A stretch of 64,000 bases of DNA from Corynebacterium pacaense (GCF_900169525.1 NZ_LT821239.1:1386708-1450707), one strand, 5' to 3'; shown: positions 17,643 through 28,112, counted from the stretch's first letter. Program-made: numbers and translations. Notes: generated by a model not told the origin, from the letters alone.

Positions 17643-18704
17643 GTGACCCAGCCAATGGCGGTCGCGGGCAGAGCTGCACGACATCCTGTCATCGCCACGT
17701 CGATCTCTGTTGTCATCCTGCTCATCGTCATCGGTGTGTCCGGGTTCGTCGGTGTGATCGACCTGAGCCCGGGAGCGGTGATCGCCGACATCTTCGGAGG
17801 TGACGGACTCAGCGATCGCGAACGCGCCATCTTCTTCGACATCCGCCTTCCCAGGATCGCCACCGGCATGGTCGTCGGTGCAACGCTGGCGCTGTCTGGC
17901 GCGGCCTATCAGGCGGTGTTTCGGAACCCGCTCGCCGACCCGTATCTCCTGGGAGTCTCCTCCGGAGCGGGACTGGGGGTGACCCTCGTCGTGGTCAGCG
18001 GCGGCGTGCTCGGCGCCACGCCGGGTGGGGCGGGCATCATCGTCGCCGCGTTCGTGGGCGGGGTCGCCGCGGTGGCGGCCACTGTCCTGGTGAGCCGGGG
18101 GGTCGGACAGAGCTCGTCCGCCACGGTGGTGGTGCTCGCCGGAGTCGCGGTGGCCGCGTTCGCAAGCGCCATCCAAACCTACCTCCAGCAGCGGAACATC
18201 GATACCGTGGCACGCGTGTACATCTGGATGCTGGGCAATCTCAACGTCACACGGTGGGAGACCGTCCTCACCGCTGCCGTCCCCGCGGCACTGAGCGCGA
18301 TGGTCATCTTGTCCTGTGCGCGTGTCCTCGACGTGATGGCGGTCGGCGATGTCGAAGCCCGCAGCCTGGGAATCGACCCCGGGCTGGTCCGTGTGGGACT
18401 GGTGGCGGTGGCGACACTCGGCACGGCCTCGGCGGTGGCGGTGTCCGGACTGATCGGATTCGTCGGGATCATCGTGCCGCATGCCCTCCGCCTGATCGTG
18501 GGGCCGGGGCACCGCATCCTGCTTCCCATGACCCTGGTGTGGGGCGCGATCTTTCTGGTGCTCGCAGACACTCTCGGACGCACCCTGATGGCACCACAGG
18601 AGCTTCCGGTCGGGGTGGTCACCGCGGCCGTGGGTGCACCCTTCTTTCTGTTCATCCTCCGGCGTTCAACGGGCACGGGGTCCGGGGGTGGTTCAGTTGC
18701 CTGA
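17643..18704 (+). CDS. FecCD-family ABC transporter permease
   Basis: The 353-residue permease has about ten membrane helices; it forms the channel for a B12 or iron-complex importer. Signatures: RLPRIATGMVVGATLALSGAAYQAVFRNPLADPYLLGVSSGAGLG near residue 60-105 and VSGLIGFVGIIVPHALRLIVGPGHRILLP near residue 275-305, the usual coupling-helix zone. The GTG start directly abuts the stop of the binding-protein gene, indicating translational coupling; the ATG four codons on is an alternative. Confidence 0.92.
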   Translation: MTQPMAVAGRAARHPVIATSISVVILLIVIGVSGFVGVIDLSPGAVIADIFGGDGLSDRERAIFFDIRLPRIATGMVVGATLALSGAAYQAVFRNPLADPYLLGVSSGAGLGVTLVVVSGGVLGATPGGAGIIVAAFVGGVAAVAATVLVSRGVGQSSSATVVVLAGVAVAAFASAIQTYLQQRNIDTVARVYIWMLGNLNVTRWETVLTAAVPAALSAMVILSCARVLDVMAVGDVEARSLGIDPGLVRVGLVAVATLGTASAVAVSGLIGFVGIIVPHALRLIVGPGHRILLPMTLVWGAIFLVLADTLGRTLMAPQELPVGVVTAAVGAPFFLFILRRSTGTGSGGGSVA

Positions 18705-19521
18705 ATCCGAAGCCGCCGTTGTCTGTGAATCCATCCGTGTCCGCCATCCGGGTGCCGCCAGCGATGCCGTTCTGGACCTGAGCATGAGCGTCCGTTCCGG
18801 GGAGTGGCTGAACATCATCGGACCCAACGGATGCGGCAAGACCACGCTGCTCCACGCGCTCGCGCAGGTGCTGGAGGTGGAATCGGGGAGAATCACGATC
18901 GCCGGGCACAGCCGGGTCCATCATTCGCGGCTGGACCGCCTGACCCCGGGGGCGGCACGGCGACGCAGGCTTTTCGCCAGGACCGTTGCCCTGATGCCAC
19001 AGACCCCGATGATCCCGGCCGGTCTGACTGTTGAGGACTACGTCCTTTTGGGCAGGCATCCCCATTCGCCGATCCCGGGGGCACGGGATACCCGGGTGGT
19101 GCGCGGCTGCCTCGAGGAGCTCAATCTCGGCGGATTCGCCAACCGCATGCTCAGCGGACTCTCCGGTGGTGAACGTCAACGGGTGACGCTGGCCAGGGCA
19201 CTCGCCCAGGAACCGTCAATTCTCCTCCTCGACGAACCGACCTCCGCTCTCGACATCGGACACGCACAGGACACGCTTGAACTCATCGATGCCGTTCGCT
19301 CCGCCAGGGGACTGACCGTCCTGGCCGCCATGCACGATCTCACGCTCGCCGGCCAGTACGGCGACCGTGTCCTCCTGATGGCGGGAGGATCCGCGGTCGC
19401 CGAGGGGACACCCGCCCGGGTCCTGAGTGCGGCGAGGATCAACGAGGTCTACGGGGCCAGAGTCACGGTGGACCTGCATGAGGGGTACCCCGTGGTGGTT
19501 CCGATGAGGAAGCCGCGCTGA
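18688..19521 (+). CDS. ABC transporter ATP-binding protein, iron-complex/B12 type
   Basis: This is the ATPase of the importer (277 residues): Walker A GPNGCGKTT, signature LSGGERQRVTLARAL, Walker B ILLLDEPTSALD and the switch His in AAMHDLTLA. The start overlaps the permease gene by 17 bp. I give the GTG at 18688, but the TTG at 18697 with GGGGGTGG upstream is about as likely. The operon ends at a hairpin shared with glgX. Confidence 0.92.
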   Translation: MVQLPESEAAVVCESIRVRHPGAASDAVLDLSMSVRSGEWLNIIGPNGCGKTTLLHALAQVLEVESGRITIAGHSRVHHSRLDRLTPGAARRRRLFARTVALMPQTPMIPAGLTVEDYVLLGRHPHSPIPGARDTRVVRGCLEELNLGGFANRMLSGLSGGERQRVTLARALAQEPSILLLDEPTSALDIGHAQDTLELIDAVRSARGLTVLAAMHDLTLAGQYGDRVLLMAGGSAVAEGTPARVLSAARINEVYGARVTVDLHEGYPVVVPMRKPR

Positions 19522-19537
19522 GCGGGTAACGAGGAAA

Positions 19538-19579
19538 CCCCCGCGTTCCCTGACAGAGACTGTGCAGGAAACGCGGGGG
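19538..19579. terminator. Hairpin terminator between the ABC operon and glgX
   Basis: CCCCCGCGTT…CC pairs with GGAAACGCGGGGG with one bulged base around a 16-nt loop. It lies between two convergent genes and likely serves both directions. Confidence 0.6.
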
Positions 19580-19596
19580 AGGTGAACCCGGGGGAA

Positions 19597-22245
19597 TCAG
19601 TCGTCGGTATCCACCGAATCATAGTCGTCATCGCGGGCCGCCTGCTGACGCTGGCGCTTGAGCTCCCCCGAGGCCTTGTTGTCGGCGGAAGTCTCGGCGG
19701 CACCGTCCTCCACCGGGGCCGGGTCCGCGGTGTCATCGGAATCCGCGGTGTCAGCGGCGCCCGCGGCAGCCTCCTTCGGCACCTCGGTCGGCACGGCCGG
19801 TGTTGGTTCCGCCGGTTTTTGCGCTGCCGGGTCCACCGAATCGGCCTCATTGGCCGCATCCGTGGCGTCAGCAGGGGCTGCCTCAATATCCGGGGTGGTC
19901 GCGTCCGCTGCATCGGTCGGTGCGTCGTCACGCTTCTTCTCGGTGGCGTGCAGTTCCGCGAGGCCGGTCTCGACCTTGATCGCCTCATCGGCGGAGGCGG
20001 CATCGGCGGCGCTGGCCTGGGCCGCTTCGCGCGCGGCGGCCTCCTCGGCCTCGCGTTTCTCCTCCGCCAGGCGGGCGTCCAGCTTCTCGTAGTTGGGTTC
20101 TTCGATCTGGCGCAGCAGCATGGTGGACCGGGCGGGCACGGTCAGGGTGCCACCCGCGTCGATGTTGAGTTCTTCCATCGGGTAGCCGGTTGCCTCGGTG
20201 GTATCGACCAGGAGTTTCCATTTCATACCGAAATGCTCCTCGGGGAGGGTGAAGTCGATGGGTTCGAAATGGGCGTTGAACATCAGGATGAAGGAATCAT
20301 CGTGGATCTTCTGGCCCCGCTCGTCCGGTTCCTCGATGGCCTCGCCGTTCAGGAAGACCATGAGGGACTTTCCGAAGGCGAAGTCCCAGTCATCCTGGGT
20401 CATCAGACGCCCGTCCGGCACCAGCCAGGCGATGTCACGGTCGCGGACATCGGTTCCCAGTGGCCCACCCGCGAGGAATCGGCGACGCCGGAACACCGGG
20501 TGGTTGGCGCGGATGCGGAGCAATCTCCTGGTGAAGCCGACCAGCTCCGCATTGGACTCCACCTGGGTCCAGTCGATCCAGGCGAGTTCGTTGTCCTGGC
20601 AGTAGACGTTGTTGTTTCCGTTCTGGGTGCGGGCCATCTCATCGCCGTGTGCGAGCATCGGGGTGCCCAGTGACAGCAGCAGGGTGGTCAGGAAGTTGCG
20701 CCGCTGCTGATCCCGGAGCTGGAGGATCTCCGGGTCGTCGGTGGGACCCTCCACTCCGCAGTTCCACGACCGGTTGTGTGATTCGCCGTCGCGACCATCC
20801 TCACCATTGGCCATGTTGTGCTTCTCGTTGTAGCTGACCAGGTCGTTGAGGGTGAAACCGTCATGGGCCGTGACGAAGTTGATCGATGCGGTTGGACGGC
20901 GGCCGTTGTTGGCGTAGAGATCGGAGGATCCGGTCAGGCGGGATGCGAACTCGCCGAGGGTGGCCGGCTCACCGCGCCAGAAATCCCGGACTGTATCACG
21001 GTACTTGCCGTTCCACTCCGTCCACAGGGGCGGGAAGTTGCCCACCTGGTAGCCGCCCTCGCCGATGTCCCAGGGTTCCGCGATCAGCTTGACCTGGGAG
21101 ACGACCGGGTCCTGCTGAACCAGGTCGAAGAAGGTTGCCAGGCGGTCGACGTCATGGAGCTCACGGGCCAGCGTGGAGGCCAGATCGAAGCGGAAGCCGT
21201 CGACGTGCATCTCCGAGACCCAGTAGCGCAGCGAATCCATGATCAGCTGGAGTGAGTGCGGGTGGCGCACGTTGAGCGAATTTCCGGTGCCCGTGTAGTC
21301 CATGTAGTGGACCTTGTCACCATCGACGAGCCGGTAGTAGGCCTCGTTGTCAATGCCGCGGAATGCGATCGTCGGACCCATGTGGTTTCCCTCGGCGGTG
21401 TGGTTGTAGACGACGTCGAGGATCACCTCGATCCCCGCCTCGTGGAAGGCACGGACCATTCCCTTGAACTCGGCCACCGCGCCACCGGGACGGCTCGACG
21501 CCGCGTAGTCGTTGTAGGGGGCGAAGAAGCCGAAGGTGTTGTAGCCCCAGTAGTTGCGCAGGCCGAGCTCCCGCAGGCGGTCATCCTGGAGGAACTGGTG
21601 CACCGGCATCAGCTCGATAGCGCTGACGCCGAGGTTCTTCAGGTAGTTGATGATGGCAGGGTGCGCGAGCCCGGCGTAGGTGCCGCGGAGATTCTCCGGG
21701 ATGTCCGGATGCGTCATGGTCATGCCCTTGACATGGGCCTCGTAGATCACCGTCTCGTGGTACGGCGTCTTTGGGGCGCGGTCGTTGCCCCAGTCGAAGA
21801 AGGGGTTGACCACCACGGACTTCATCGTGTGGTCGATGCTGTCCTCGGTGTTGCGGGCGGCGGGATCCTCGGGGTTGTTGATGTCATAGCTGAACAGTGA
21901 GGGATCCCCGTCGAACTCCCCGTCGAAGGCGCGGGCATAGGGGTCAACCAGCAGCTTGCTCGGATCACAGCGCTGCCCGTTCTTCGGGTTCCAGGGACCG
22001 TGGACGCGGTAGCCGTAGCGCTGGCCGGGCTGGATCCCCGGGATGTAGCAGTGCCAGATGTGGGCGTCCACCTCCTCCAGGTTGATGCGCGTCTCATTGT
22101 TCTGGCGATCCAGGAGGCAGAGTTCGACCTGCTCAGCTACCTCGGAGAAGATGGCAAAATTGGTTCCCGCGCCGTCGTAGGTCGAACCCAGAGGGTAGGC
22201 GTCGCCAGGCCAGACGGAATACGGGGCGTCACTCGATGGTGTCAT
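19597..22245 (-). CDS. glgX: Glycogen debranching enzyme with long acidic C-terminal tail
   Basis: This GH13 isoamylase-type enzyme hydrolyses alpha-1,6 branches of phosphorylase-trimmed glycogen, working with the phosphorylase encoded at 39 kb. A CBM48 domain ([19 protein letters not shown]) is followed by the barrel: nucleophile Asp in [11 protein letters not shown], Glu in [19 protein letters not shown], and [20 protein letters not shown]. Residues about 724-882 form a 159-residue Ala/Asp/Glu/Pro/Thr tail that looks disordered, ending in [26 protein letters not shown] lies 8 nt before the ATG, so the transcript is probably leaderless. The start is firm because the conserved fold begins within 15 residues. 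Confidence 0.95.
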   Translation of the reverse strand: MTPSSDAPYSVWPGDAYPLGSTYDGAGTNFAIFSEVAEQVELCLLDRQNNETRINLEEVDAHIWHCYIPGIQPGQRYGYRVHGPWNPKNGQRCDPSKLLVDPYARAFDGEFDGDPSLFSYDINNPEDPAARNTEDSIDHTMKSVVVNPFFDWGNDRAPKTPYHETVIYEAHVKGMTMTHPDIPENLRGTYAGLAHPAIINYLKNLGVSAIELMPVHQFLQDDRLRELGLRNYWGYNTFGFFAPYNDYAASSRPGGAVAEFKGMVRAFHEAGIEVILDVVYNHTAEGNHMGPTIAFRGIDNEAYYRLVDGDKVHYMDYTGTGNSLNVRHPHSLQLIMDSLRYWVSEMHVDGFRFDLASTLARELHDVDRLATFFDLVQQDPVVSQVKLIAEPWDIGEGGYQVGNFPPLWTEWNGKYRDTVRDFWRGEPATLGEFASRLTGSSDLYANNGRRPTASINFVTAHDGFTLNDLVSYNEKHNMANGEDGRDGESHNRSWNCGVEGPTDDPEILQLRDQQRRNFLTTLLLSLGTPMLAHGDEMARTQNGNNNVYCQDNELAWIDWTQVESNAELVGFTRRLLRIRANHPVFRRRRFLAGGPLGTDVRDRDIAWLVPDGRLMTQDDWDFAFGKSLMVFLNGEAIEEPDERGQKIHDDSFILMFNAHFEPIDFTLPEEHFGMKWKLLVDTTEATGYPMEELNIDAGGTLTVPARSTMLLRQIEEPNYEKLDARLAEEKREAEEAAAREAAQASAADAASADEAIKVETGLAELHATEKKRDDAPTDAADATTPDIEAAPADATDAANEADSVDPAAQKPAEPTPAVPTEVPKEAAAGAADTADSDDTADPAPVEDGAAETSADNKASGELKRQRQQAARDDDYDSVDTDD

Positions 22246-22251
22246 GAGAAG

Positions 22252-22812
22252 TCATTCTAACGTTCCTGTGGTGTTAAGGCCTGAAATGATGATATTCACC
22301 CCGTTATCGAAACGATCCTCGAACGCCGCGCGGACCTCCGGAGCGGCGGTCTCAGAGACCTCGTCGAGCCGGGTTCGGGTCTGTTCCGCGAGGACCGCAC
22401 CGATGACGAAGTGGAGCAGCGTGAACGCGCCGATCTCACGCCTCTCCCCATCAGCACCGCTTATCGACGCCGCCACCGCATCCTGCAACTGTGCGTGGAG
22501 GGCCTCATCGGAGAGAGCGGCGCTGACGAGTTCGGCGCCGTCACGGTGCTCGATCATCAGCGTCCGCAGGTGCCGGCACGTCTCCGGGGCCGACCGGATG
22601 ACGGACTCCCCGAACAGGGGCTGAAGGATCCGGCGGGCCGTGGCGTCGATCAACTCCTGCTTGTTCCGGAAATGCCAGTAGAGTGCCCCCGGGGCCACCT
22701 CGAGCTGCTTGGCCACGCGACGCATCGTCATATCGGCGATGCCGTAGGTGTCCAGAATATCGAGGGCGGAGGTGATGATCGCATCGCGGTTGAGTTGCAC
22801 GATTGCCAGCAT
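22252..22812 (-). CDS. TetR-family transcriptional regulator
   Basis: The 186-residue protein begins MLAIVQLNRDAIITSALDILDTYGIADMTMRRVAKQLEVAPGALYWHFRNKQELIDA, a textbook TetR helix-turn-helix. A ligand-binding C-terminal domain follows (HLRTLMIEHRDGAELVSAALSDEALHAQL and the TetR_C-like tail). An in-frame extension to 23553 runs antisense to the lipoprotein gene and is not credible. The gene is divergent from that lipoprotein gene and 6 bp upstream of glgX, so either may be its target. No clear Shine-Dalgarno sequence is present before 22812. Confidence 0.88.
   Translation of the reverse strand: MLAIVQLNRDAIITSALDILDTYGIADMTMRRVAKQLEVAPGALYWHFRNKQELIDATARRILQPLFGESVIRSAPETCRHLRTLMIEHRDGAELVSAALSDEALHAQLQDAVAASISGADGERREIGAFTLLHFVIGAVLAEQTRTRLDEVSETAAPEVRAAFEDRFDNGVNIIISGLNTTGTLE
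22254..22259 (-). promoter_or_regulatory. -10 box of glgX inside the 3' end of the TetR gene
   Basis: TAGAAT on the minus strand ends 8 nt before the glgX ATG and lies within the last codons of the TetR gene. glgX can therefore be read from its own leaderless promoter as well as by read-through. Confidence 0.6.
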
Positions 22813-22926
22813 AATGACAGCCGTTGAAAGGCAGTAAAAAGGAGAAAAGCTGCTAATGTGTTCGGAGATTCTCGTGCGGAATCCGCCGCCGGGAGCAGTC
22901 GAGGAAAACCTCCAGGAGTAAATAAC

Positions 22927-23583
22927 GTGTCTTTTCGTCTTTCCGCCAAGAAGCTGGCCATCGCCTCCGCGCTGGTGACTCCGTTGGTGCTCGCAGCCTG
23001 TGGCAGCGGCGACAGTGATTCCGAGGACACCAACGCAAATTCGACCTCCTCCTCCACCACGGCGGCATCGTCCGGCGCCTCTTCCTCGAAGCAGGCGACC
23101 GAATCCGGCTCCGCGACGCCGACCGAGGGTGAGACGACCGTGCATGAGCCCTCCCCGGAAGAGGCTGAGGCCGCATCGTCGGCCGTTGCGGCCGCCGCAG
23201 CCAACCCGGAGATCACCTTCGCCAACCTCACGCCCGTTGAGGCAGGACAGCCGGCCACCCCGGAGCAGGCCGCTGAGATCGAGGGGCTGGTTCGCGGACA
23301 GCTCAATGAGACCTCGCTGCGCTCCTTCATGACATACATCCCGAACAACACCTGCTCCCGGGTGCTGGCGGACCAGGGTGTCGGCCAGGCCGACTTCAAT
23401 GAGATCCCGGACATCCCGCTCAGCGCCATCGGTGCCGATTCCGGAACGATCGATTCCATCTCGGAGATCCAGGTTGAGGGCGATTCCGCTTCGGCTCTGG
23501 TCACCGCCTCCGCCTCCGGCACCACCGACACCGGTGTCCAGCGCTTCCTGCATGAGGACGGCCGCTGGAAGTTCTGCAACTAA
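22927..23583 (+). CDS. Lipoprotein with Ser/Ala-rich linker, function unknown
   Basis: The protein has 218 residues from the GTG at 22927 with AGGAG 8 nt upstream. The signal peptide ends in the lipobox LVLAACGS (Cys near residue 25). A long Ser/Thr/Ala/Glu linker (to about residue 95) leads to a compact C-terminal domain: LVRGQLNETSLRSFMTYIPNNTCSRVLADQGV… and VQRFLHEDGRWKFCN. The ending is typical of small corynebacterial export proteins with an NTF2- or DUF-like fold and two Cys that may pair. No function can be assigned. Confidence 0.82.
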   Translation: MSFRLSAKKLAIASALVTPLVLAACGSGDSDSEDTNANSTSSSTTAASSGASSSKQATESGSATPTEGETTVHEPSPEEAEAASSAVAAAAANPEITFANLTPVEAGQPATPEQAAEIEGLVRGQLNETSLRSFMTYIPNNTCSRVLADQGVGQADFNEIPDIPLSAIGADSGTIDSISEIQVEGDSASALVTASASGTTDTGVQRFLHEDGRWKFCN

Positions 23584-23609
23584 ACCCGGCCGGGGTAGGC
23601 TCTAGCAGC

Positions 23610-24233
23610 ATGAGTTCATCCCAGGTACCCGGAAGTCTGGACCCTTACGCCGGGTACATCCCCGAAACCGCTGATGTCGCGGGCGCCGGGGCGCGGGCGC
23701 AGGGGCACAGATTCCCCCGGCCCTCCCGGAAGGTCGGAACCGGCGCCGGAATCCTGGCGGTCTCCCTCAGCGTCTATTCCGTCGCCGGTGTGATCTGGGG
23801 GCTTTTTCGGCCCACCTACACCGTCGCGGTCCGGGATGGCGAATCCGCCTCCGTGGAGGCCGCACCCAATGTGGAGTTCACCAGCTTCATCTGGTTCGTG
23901 GTGTTCACCGGGCTTCTCGGCTGTGCCATGGCACTGGTTGTTTTCATCCGTTCGGTGTCCACCCGCGGCCCGCTCATGCTGCTCTGGGTGACCGTGGTGG
24001 CGTTTCTCGGCTCCCTCGTCTTCCTGCTATTCGGTGACATGTCCGCGGGGCTGCTCCACCGCACACCTGCGGATTTCTCCCGGATGGTGGGGGAGACCTT
24101 CACGGTGGTGCCCCCGATGTCACCCGGTGTGGGGCTGGCGGCGGCCCCCTTTCTCGCCGTGTGCACCTACTGGTGCGCGGCCTTTGTCACTCCATCCGCC
24201 GAGCCCGTCGCTGATGGAGATAGCGGTAAATAG
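23610..24233 (+). CDS. Integral membrane protein, four helices
   Basis: The protein has 207 residues. A polar N-terminus of about 40 residues precedes hydrophobic segments near 46-66 (GAGILAVSLSVYSVAGVIWGL), 92-115, 122-142 (LLWVTVVAFLGSLVFLLFG) and 172-190. TAGGCT at 23596-23601 lies 8 nt before the ATG with no Shine-Dalgarno sequence, so it is likely expressed as a leaderless mRNA separate from the lipoprotein gene 26 bp upstream. The family is not recognised. Confidence 0.75.
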   Translation: MSSSQVPGSLDPYAGYIPETADVAGAGARAQGHRFPRPSRKVGTGAGILAVSLSVYSVAGVIWGLFRPTYTVAVRDGESASVEAAPNVEFTSFIWFVVFTGLLGCAMALVVFIRSVSTRGPLMLLWVTVVAFLGSLVFLLFGDMSAGLLHRTPADFSRMVGETFTVVPPMSPGVGLAAAPFLAVCTYWCAAFVTPSAEPVADGDSGK

Positions 24234-24283
24234 CTGACCACGCTCCGCGGTGCCGGACCGTGGGAGTGCGCCGCCGGAGCGCG

Positions 24284-25450
24284 TCAATCACCCTGTTCCG
24301 GCCAATCCACCACGGAGGTTCCGGTGGCCTCGGTGCTCAGGGAATCGATCGCCTTGAGAATGTGGTGTATCGACAGGGCGATATTGTGTCTGAGCTGATC
24401 ATCGGTGAGCCCCTGGGCCACCGGGATGGAAAACTCGACCCTGACCTGGAGGCCCTGTTCGTCCCTGTGGCAGAAGGCCTTGGTGTACAGCGACTGCTCG
24501 TTCCACCGGTTGCACACCATGAACAGCTTCACAAAATCACGTGTCGGATCCATTCCGGGGTCCCAGTGGCCCTTGACCAGGAACGTGGGACCGTTGTCCA
24601 CGAAGAAGCCCACGAAGACCTCGTTGATCCAGGCGACGATGAAATCCTCCTCGCCGCTTGTGTTGACAACCCCGATGTCGCCGAGGTGGGAGCGGATTCG
24701 ATTCAGTGTCACCTCAGTCGGATACTCCGGAGAATCAGGCCAGAGGGAGGGATGGATCGCCTGGCCGGGGGAGTGGGGATCAGCTGAATCATCGGCGGAC
24801 CCCCAGGAATCGTCACCGTCTTCCCAGACAGCATCAAAATCCTCGTCGTCCGATTCCCCATCCGGTGGATCCGTGCTCATGGTGCCGCTTTCATTTTCGC
24901 TGTCGGTCAACGGTGGGGCGATTATCATTCCCGCGATCCGCTCGCCCAGATCGGATTCATCCTGCTCCGCGGAGAGGACACCGCTGTTCGGGCCCGCAAC
25001 AGCCAACTCGGGAAAGCTCGAGAGCGTATCCTGCACGGCCATGTCAATGGTGTCCGCGGCGAGCTGGATGAAATGGAGCAGCTGCTCGGTGGACAGGCCC
25101 TCATCGACATTGACGGATGTCCGGAAACGGATCTCCACATCCCCCGCGTCATCGAGGTGGACCAGGCCCTTCGGCCCGATGCGTTCGGCATTCCAGTCGT
25201 TGAGCACCACCGATACCAGGTTGATCTCCGAGAGATCGAGACTCCGGCGCATCCGGGCCTCCACGTTGAGCGCGAGTCCGGTCTCCCCGGCGAAGTAGAT
25301 GAAGACACGGTAATCGGTATGGGGAACAAGCAGCCGGTCCCTCGTGGTCAGGCTCTGAAAGCCCAGTTCATCAACCGCATCCTCGACCCTGTCCAGATCA
25401 AGGGGGCGGGGCAGGAGGGTGTCCGGGGTCCTGAAATTATGCTCCGCCAT
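24284..25450 (-). CDS. YbjN-domain protein with two YbjN-like halves
   Basis: The 388-residue protein has two related globular halves: about residues 12-155 (DRVEDAVDELGFQSLTTRDRLLVPHTDYRVFIYF…) and about 235-365 (VTLNRIRSHLGDIGVVNTSGEEDFIVAWINEVFVGFFV…). A highly acidic linker (SDDEDFDAVWEDGDDSWGSADDSADP) joins them. YbjN folds resemble type III secretion chaperones, and their role in actinobacteria is unclear. GGAGG precedes both the GTG at 25456 and the ATG at 25450; I use the ATG. A TAGAAT box about 20 nt upstream is a candidate -10. It is divergent from the his operon. Confidence 0.78.
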   Translation of the reverse strand: MAEHNFRTPDTLLPRPLDLDRVEDAVDELGFQSLTTRDRLLVPHTDYRVFIYFAGETGLALNVEARMRRSLDLSEINLVSVVLNDWNAERIGPKGLVHLDDAGDVEIRFRTSVNVDEGLSTEQLLHFIQLAADTIDMAVQDTLSSFPELAVAGPNSGVLSAEQDESDLGERIAGMIIAPPLTDSENESGTMSTDPPDGESDDEDFDAVWEDGDDSWGSADDSADPHSPGQAIHPSLWPDSPEYPTEVTLNRIRSHLGDIGVVNTSGEEDFIVAWINEVFVGFFVDNGPTFLVKGHWDPGMDPTRDFVKLFMVCNRWNEQSLYTKAFCHRDEQGLQVRVEFSIPVAQGLTDDQLRHNIALSIHHILKAIDSLSTEATGTSVVDWPEQGD

Positions 25451-25571
25451 GCGCACCCATCCTCCGTCCGATTCTAGTTAGGTGGTGAAGAAACTCCGGA
25501 TCCTGGAATATGAGTCTAGGGGTAAACCGCGTCCGCCGTGGCCTGAATCCGGTTGAAGCGCCGGAGGGGAA

Positions 25572-25659
25572 TACAATGTTGAGTTGCGGGGCGCCGAGGC
25601 GGAATCCACCGGTGCCATCGATTGCAGAAGCCCTCAACTTTCAGGGAGAATTCCTCGCC
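25572..25659 (+). promoter_or_regulatory. his operon promoter -10 and structured leader
   Basis: TACAAT at 25572-25577 is a good -10 box, giving a leader of about 75 nt. Within it GCGCCG (25590 on) can pair with CGGTGC. CCCT at 25631-25634 can pair with AGGG at 25643-25646, which would hide the hisD Shine-Dalgarno sequence AGGGAG. Leader-based control has been described for the C. glutamicum his operon; here only the pairing potential is seen, and there is no leader peptide rich in His. Confidence 0.5.
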
Positions 25660-26988
25660 ATGCTCAACGTCACCGATCTTCGCGGTCAGACCCCATCCAC
25701 GGGTGATATCCGACGGGCACTGCCACGTGGCGGCACGGATGTGCTGTCCGTGCTGCCCCAGGTGGCACCCCTCGTGGAGGAGGTGAGGGCCCACGGTGCA
25801 CGGGCCGCACTGGACTTCGGCGAGAAATTCGATCACGTCCGGCCCGCGTCGGTACGGGTCCCGGCCGAGGTGATCGGGGCCGCGGAGGAGGCACTCGAGC
25901 CCCGGGTTCGGGAGGCCATCGAGGAATCCATCCGGCGGGTGCGCCGCGTGCACGCGGAACAGAAGCCTGTGGAGCACACCACCGAGCTCGTGCCGGGCGG
26001 GACGGTCACCGAGCGTTTCCTGCCGGTTGGCAGGGTGGGGCTTTATGTACCCGGTGGCAATGCCGTCTACCCCTCGAGTGTGATCATGAACACCGTCCCC
26101 GCCCAGGAGGCGGGGGTGGGCTCGCTCGTGGTCGCCTCACCGCCGCAGGCCGATCACGGAGGGTGGCCGCACCCGACGATTCTCGCCGCCTGCTCGATTC
26201 TCGGTGTCGATGAGGTCTGGGCAGTCGGTGGTGGACAGGCCGTGGCGCTGCTGGCCTATGGCGATGACCAGCAGGGACTGGAACCCGTCGACATGATCAC
26301 GGGTCCCGGCAACATTTACGTCACCGCGGCGAAGCGGCTGGTCCGCGGGGTCGTGGGCACGGACGCGGAGGCCGGCCCGACGGAGATCGCCGTTCTGGCC
26401 GATGCGACCGCCGATCCGGTCAGGGTCGCCTACGATCTGATCAGCCAGGCCGAGCACGATGTCATGGCGGCCTCCGTCCTGATCACCGATTCGCCACTGC
26501 TGGCGGAGCAGGTTGACCGGGAGATCGAGGCCAGGTACTCCATCACCCGCAACTCCGGACGGGTCGCCGAGGCGCTGCGCGGCCGGCAGAGCGGCATCGT
26601 GCTTGTCGACGACCTGGATACCGCGATCACCGTCGCCGACCAGTACGCCGCCGAACACCTGGAGATCCACACGGCCAACCCGCGCGGGGTCGCCGAGCGG
26701 ATCCGCAATGCCGGAGCCATTTTCGTCGGCGATTTCTCACCCGTGCCGCTGGGTGACTATTCGGCGGGTTCGAACCACGTGCTGCCGACCTCGGGTACCG
26801 CGCGGTTCTCCGCCGGCCTGTCCACCCACACCTTCCTGCGTCCGGTCAACCTGATCGAATACGATGAAGCCGCCCTCAAGGATGTTTCCGACGTGGTGAT
26901 CAACTTCGCTGACGCCGAGGATCTGCCAGCCCACGGCGAGGCCATCCGCGCCCGCTTCGAATCCCTTCCGACCACTGATGAGGCCTGA
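25660..26988 (+). CDS. hisD: Histidinol dehydrogenase
   Basis: It oxidises L-histidinol to L-histidine in two NAD-dependent steps (last steps of the pathway). The 442-residue protein shows [48 protein letters not shown] and [10 protein letters not shown], with the C-terminal [21 protein letters not shown] carrying a zinc-ligand His. I chose the ATG at 25660 behind GGGAG; longer in-frame starts run into the leader. The stop overlaps the hisC start by one base (TGATG). Confidence 0.96.
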   Translation: MLNVTDLRGQTPSTGDIRRALPRGGTDVLSVLPQVAPLVEEVRAHGARAALDFGEKFDHVRPASVRVPAEVIGAAEEALEPRVREAIEESIRRVRRVHAEQKPVEHTTELVPGGTVTERFLPVGRVGLYVPGGNAVYPSSVIMNTVPAQEAGVGSLVVASPPQADHGGWPHPTILAACSILGVDEVWAVGGGQAVALLAYGDDQQGLEPVDMITGPGNIYVTAAKRLVRGVVGTDAEAGPTEIAVLADATADPVRVAYDLISQAEHDVMAASVLITDSPLLAEQVDREIEARYSITRNSGRVAEALRGRQSGIVLVDDLDTAITVADQYAAEHLEIHTANPRGVAERIRNAGAIFVGDFSPVPLGDYSAGSNHVLPTSGTARFSAGLSTHTFLRPVNLIEYDEAALKDVSDVVINFADAEDLPAHGEAIRARFESLPTTDEA

Positions 26989-28112
26989 TGTCCATGAATG
27001 ACGCTCCGCTCGCATCCGAGACGACGCTCGCACAGCTTCCCCTCCGCGAGGAACTGCGTGGCGAAACCGCCTATGGCGCCCCCCAGCTGGACGTCGCCGT
27101 GCGCCTGAACACCAATGAAAACCCCTACCCACCCTCCGAGGCATTGATCACGGATCTCGTGGCTACGGTGGATAAGATCGCCACCGAACTCAACCGCTAT
27201 CCCGAACGCGACTCCATTGAGCTCCGTGAGGCCCTGGCCGAGTACATCAGCGGGCAGACAGGTGTCGCGGTCACCAGGGATAACCTCTGGGCGGCCAACG
27301 GCTCCAATGAGGTTCTCCAGCAGCTGCTTCAGGCCTTCGGCGGCCCCGGACGCAGTGTCATGGGGTTCCAACCCAGCTATTCCATGCACCCCATCCTGGC
27401 CAAGGCGACGCAGACGGAGTTCATCGCAGTGCCGCGCGGTGCCGATTTCCGCATCGACCCAGACGTCGCGCTCGGAGCCATCCGGGAACACCGCCCGGAC
27501 ATCATTTTCATCACCTCGCCCAACAACCCCACCGGGGATGTGACGGAGCTAGAGGAGATTGAGGCCATCATCGCCGCCGCTCCCGGGATCGTCATCGTCG
27601 ATGAGGCCTATGCCGAGTTCTCGCCATCGCCATCGGCCACCACCCTGATTTCGAGGTACCCGAGCAAGCTCGTGGTGTCCCGGACCATGTCAAAGGCCTT
27701 TGATTTCGCCGGTGGCCGGCTGGGCTACTTCGTCGCCGCGCCGGCCTTCGTCGAGGCCGTCATGCTCGTCCGCCTCCCGTACCACCTGTCGGCGTTGAGT
27801 CAGGCCGCGGCGGTCGTGGCGCTGCGCCACAGCGCGGACACCCTCGACACCGTGGCGGCCCTGGCAAGGGAGCGGGACCGGGTCGTCGACAAGCTCGTGT
27901 CACTGGGTTTCGCCGTTGTCCCCAGTGAGTCCAATTTCGTGTTCTTCGGCTCCTTCACCGACCAGCATGCGGCCTGGCAGGCCTTTCTGGATCGCGGGGT
28001 GCTCATCCGCGACGTGGGGGTCGCGGGGCACCTGCGCGTGACCATCGGCCTTCCCGCGGAAAACGACGCCTTCCTCGAGGCCGCGGAATCGATCATCAAC
28101 CTCAACCTCTGA
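26988..28112 (+). CDS. hisC: Histidinol-phosphate aminotransferase
   Basis: This PLP enzyme of 374 residues (fold type I) transfers the amino group from glutamate to imidazole-acetol phosphate. [13 protein letters not shown] at the N-terminus, [14 protein letters not shown] and the PLP lysine in [19 protein letters not shown] (about residue 230) are all present. It is translationally coupled to hisD by the 1-bp stop/start overlap, followed after 17 bp by hisB. Confidence 0.96.
   Translation: MSMNDAPLASETTLAQLPLREELRGETAYGAPQLDVAVRLNTNENPYPPSEALITDLVATVDKIATELNRYPERDSIELREALAEYISGQTGVAVTRDNLWAANGSNEVLQQLLQAFGGPGRSVMGFQPSYSMHPILAKATQTEFIAVPRGADFRIDPDVALGAIREHRPDIIFITSPNNPTGDVTELEEIEAIIAAAPGIVIVDEAYAEFSPSPSATTLISRYPSKLVVSRTMSKAFDFAGGRLGYFVAAPAFVEAVMLVRLPYHLSALSQAAAVVALRHSADTLDTVAALARERDRVVDKLVSLGFAVVPSESNFVFFGSFTDQHAAWQAFLDRGVLIRDVGVAGHLRVTIGLPAENDAFLEAAESIINLNL

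Noticed and set aside
16665-18512. 615-codon open frame on the minus strand across the ABC transporter genes
   Set aside because: It is antisense to a well-defined lipoprotein and permease; its translation is His/Asp/Arg/Gly-rich as expected from reversed GC-rich codons and has no motif or Shine-Dalgarno sequence.
22813-23553. Long N-terminal extension of the TetR regulator
   Set aside because: The extension is antisense to the lipoprotein gene, which has a signal peptide, lipobox and good Shine-Dalgarno sequence; the TetR helix-turn-helix starts right after the ATG at 22812.
25578-25659. T-box riboswitch or His-rich leader peptide before hisD
   Set aside because: No T-box core (AGGGTGGNACCGCG) and no short ORF with histidine codons is visible; only simple hairpins around the Shine-Dalgarno sequence.
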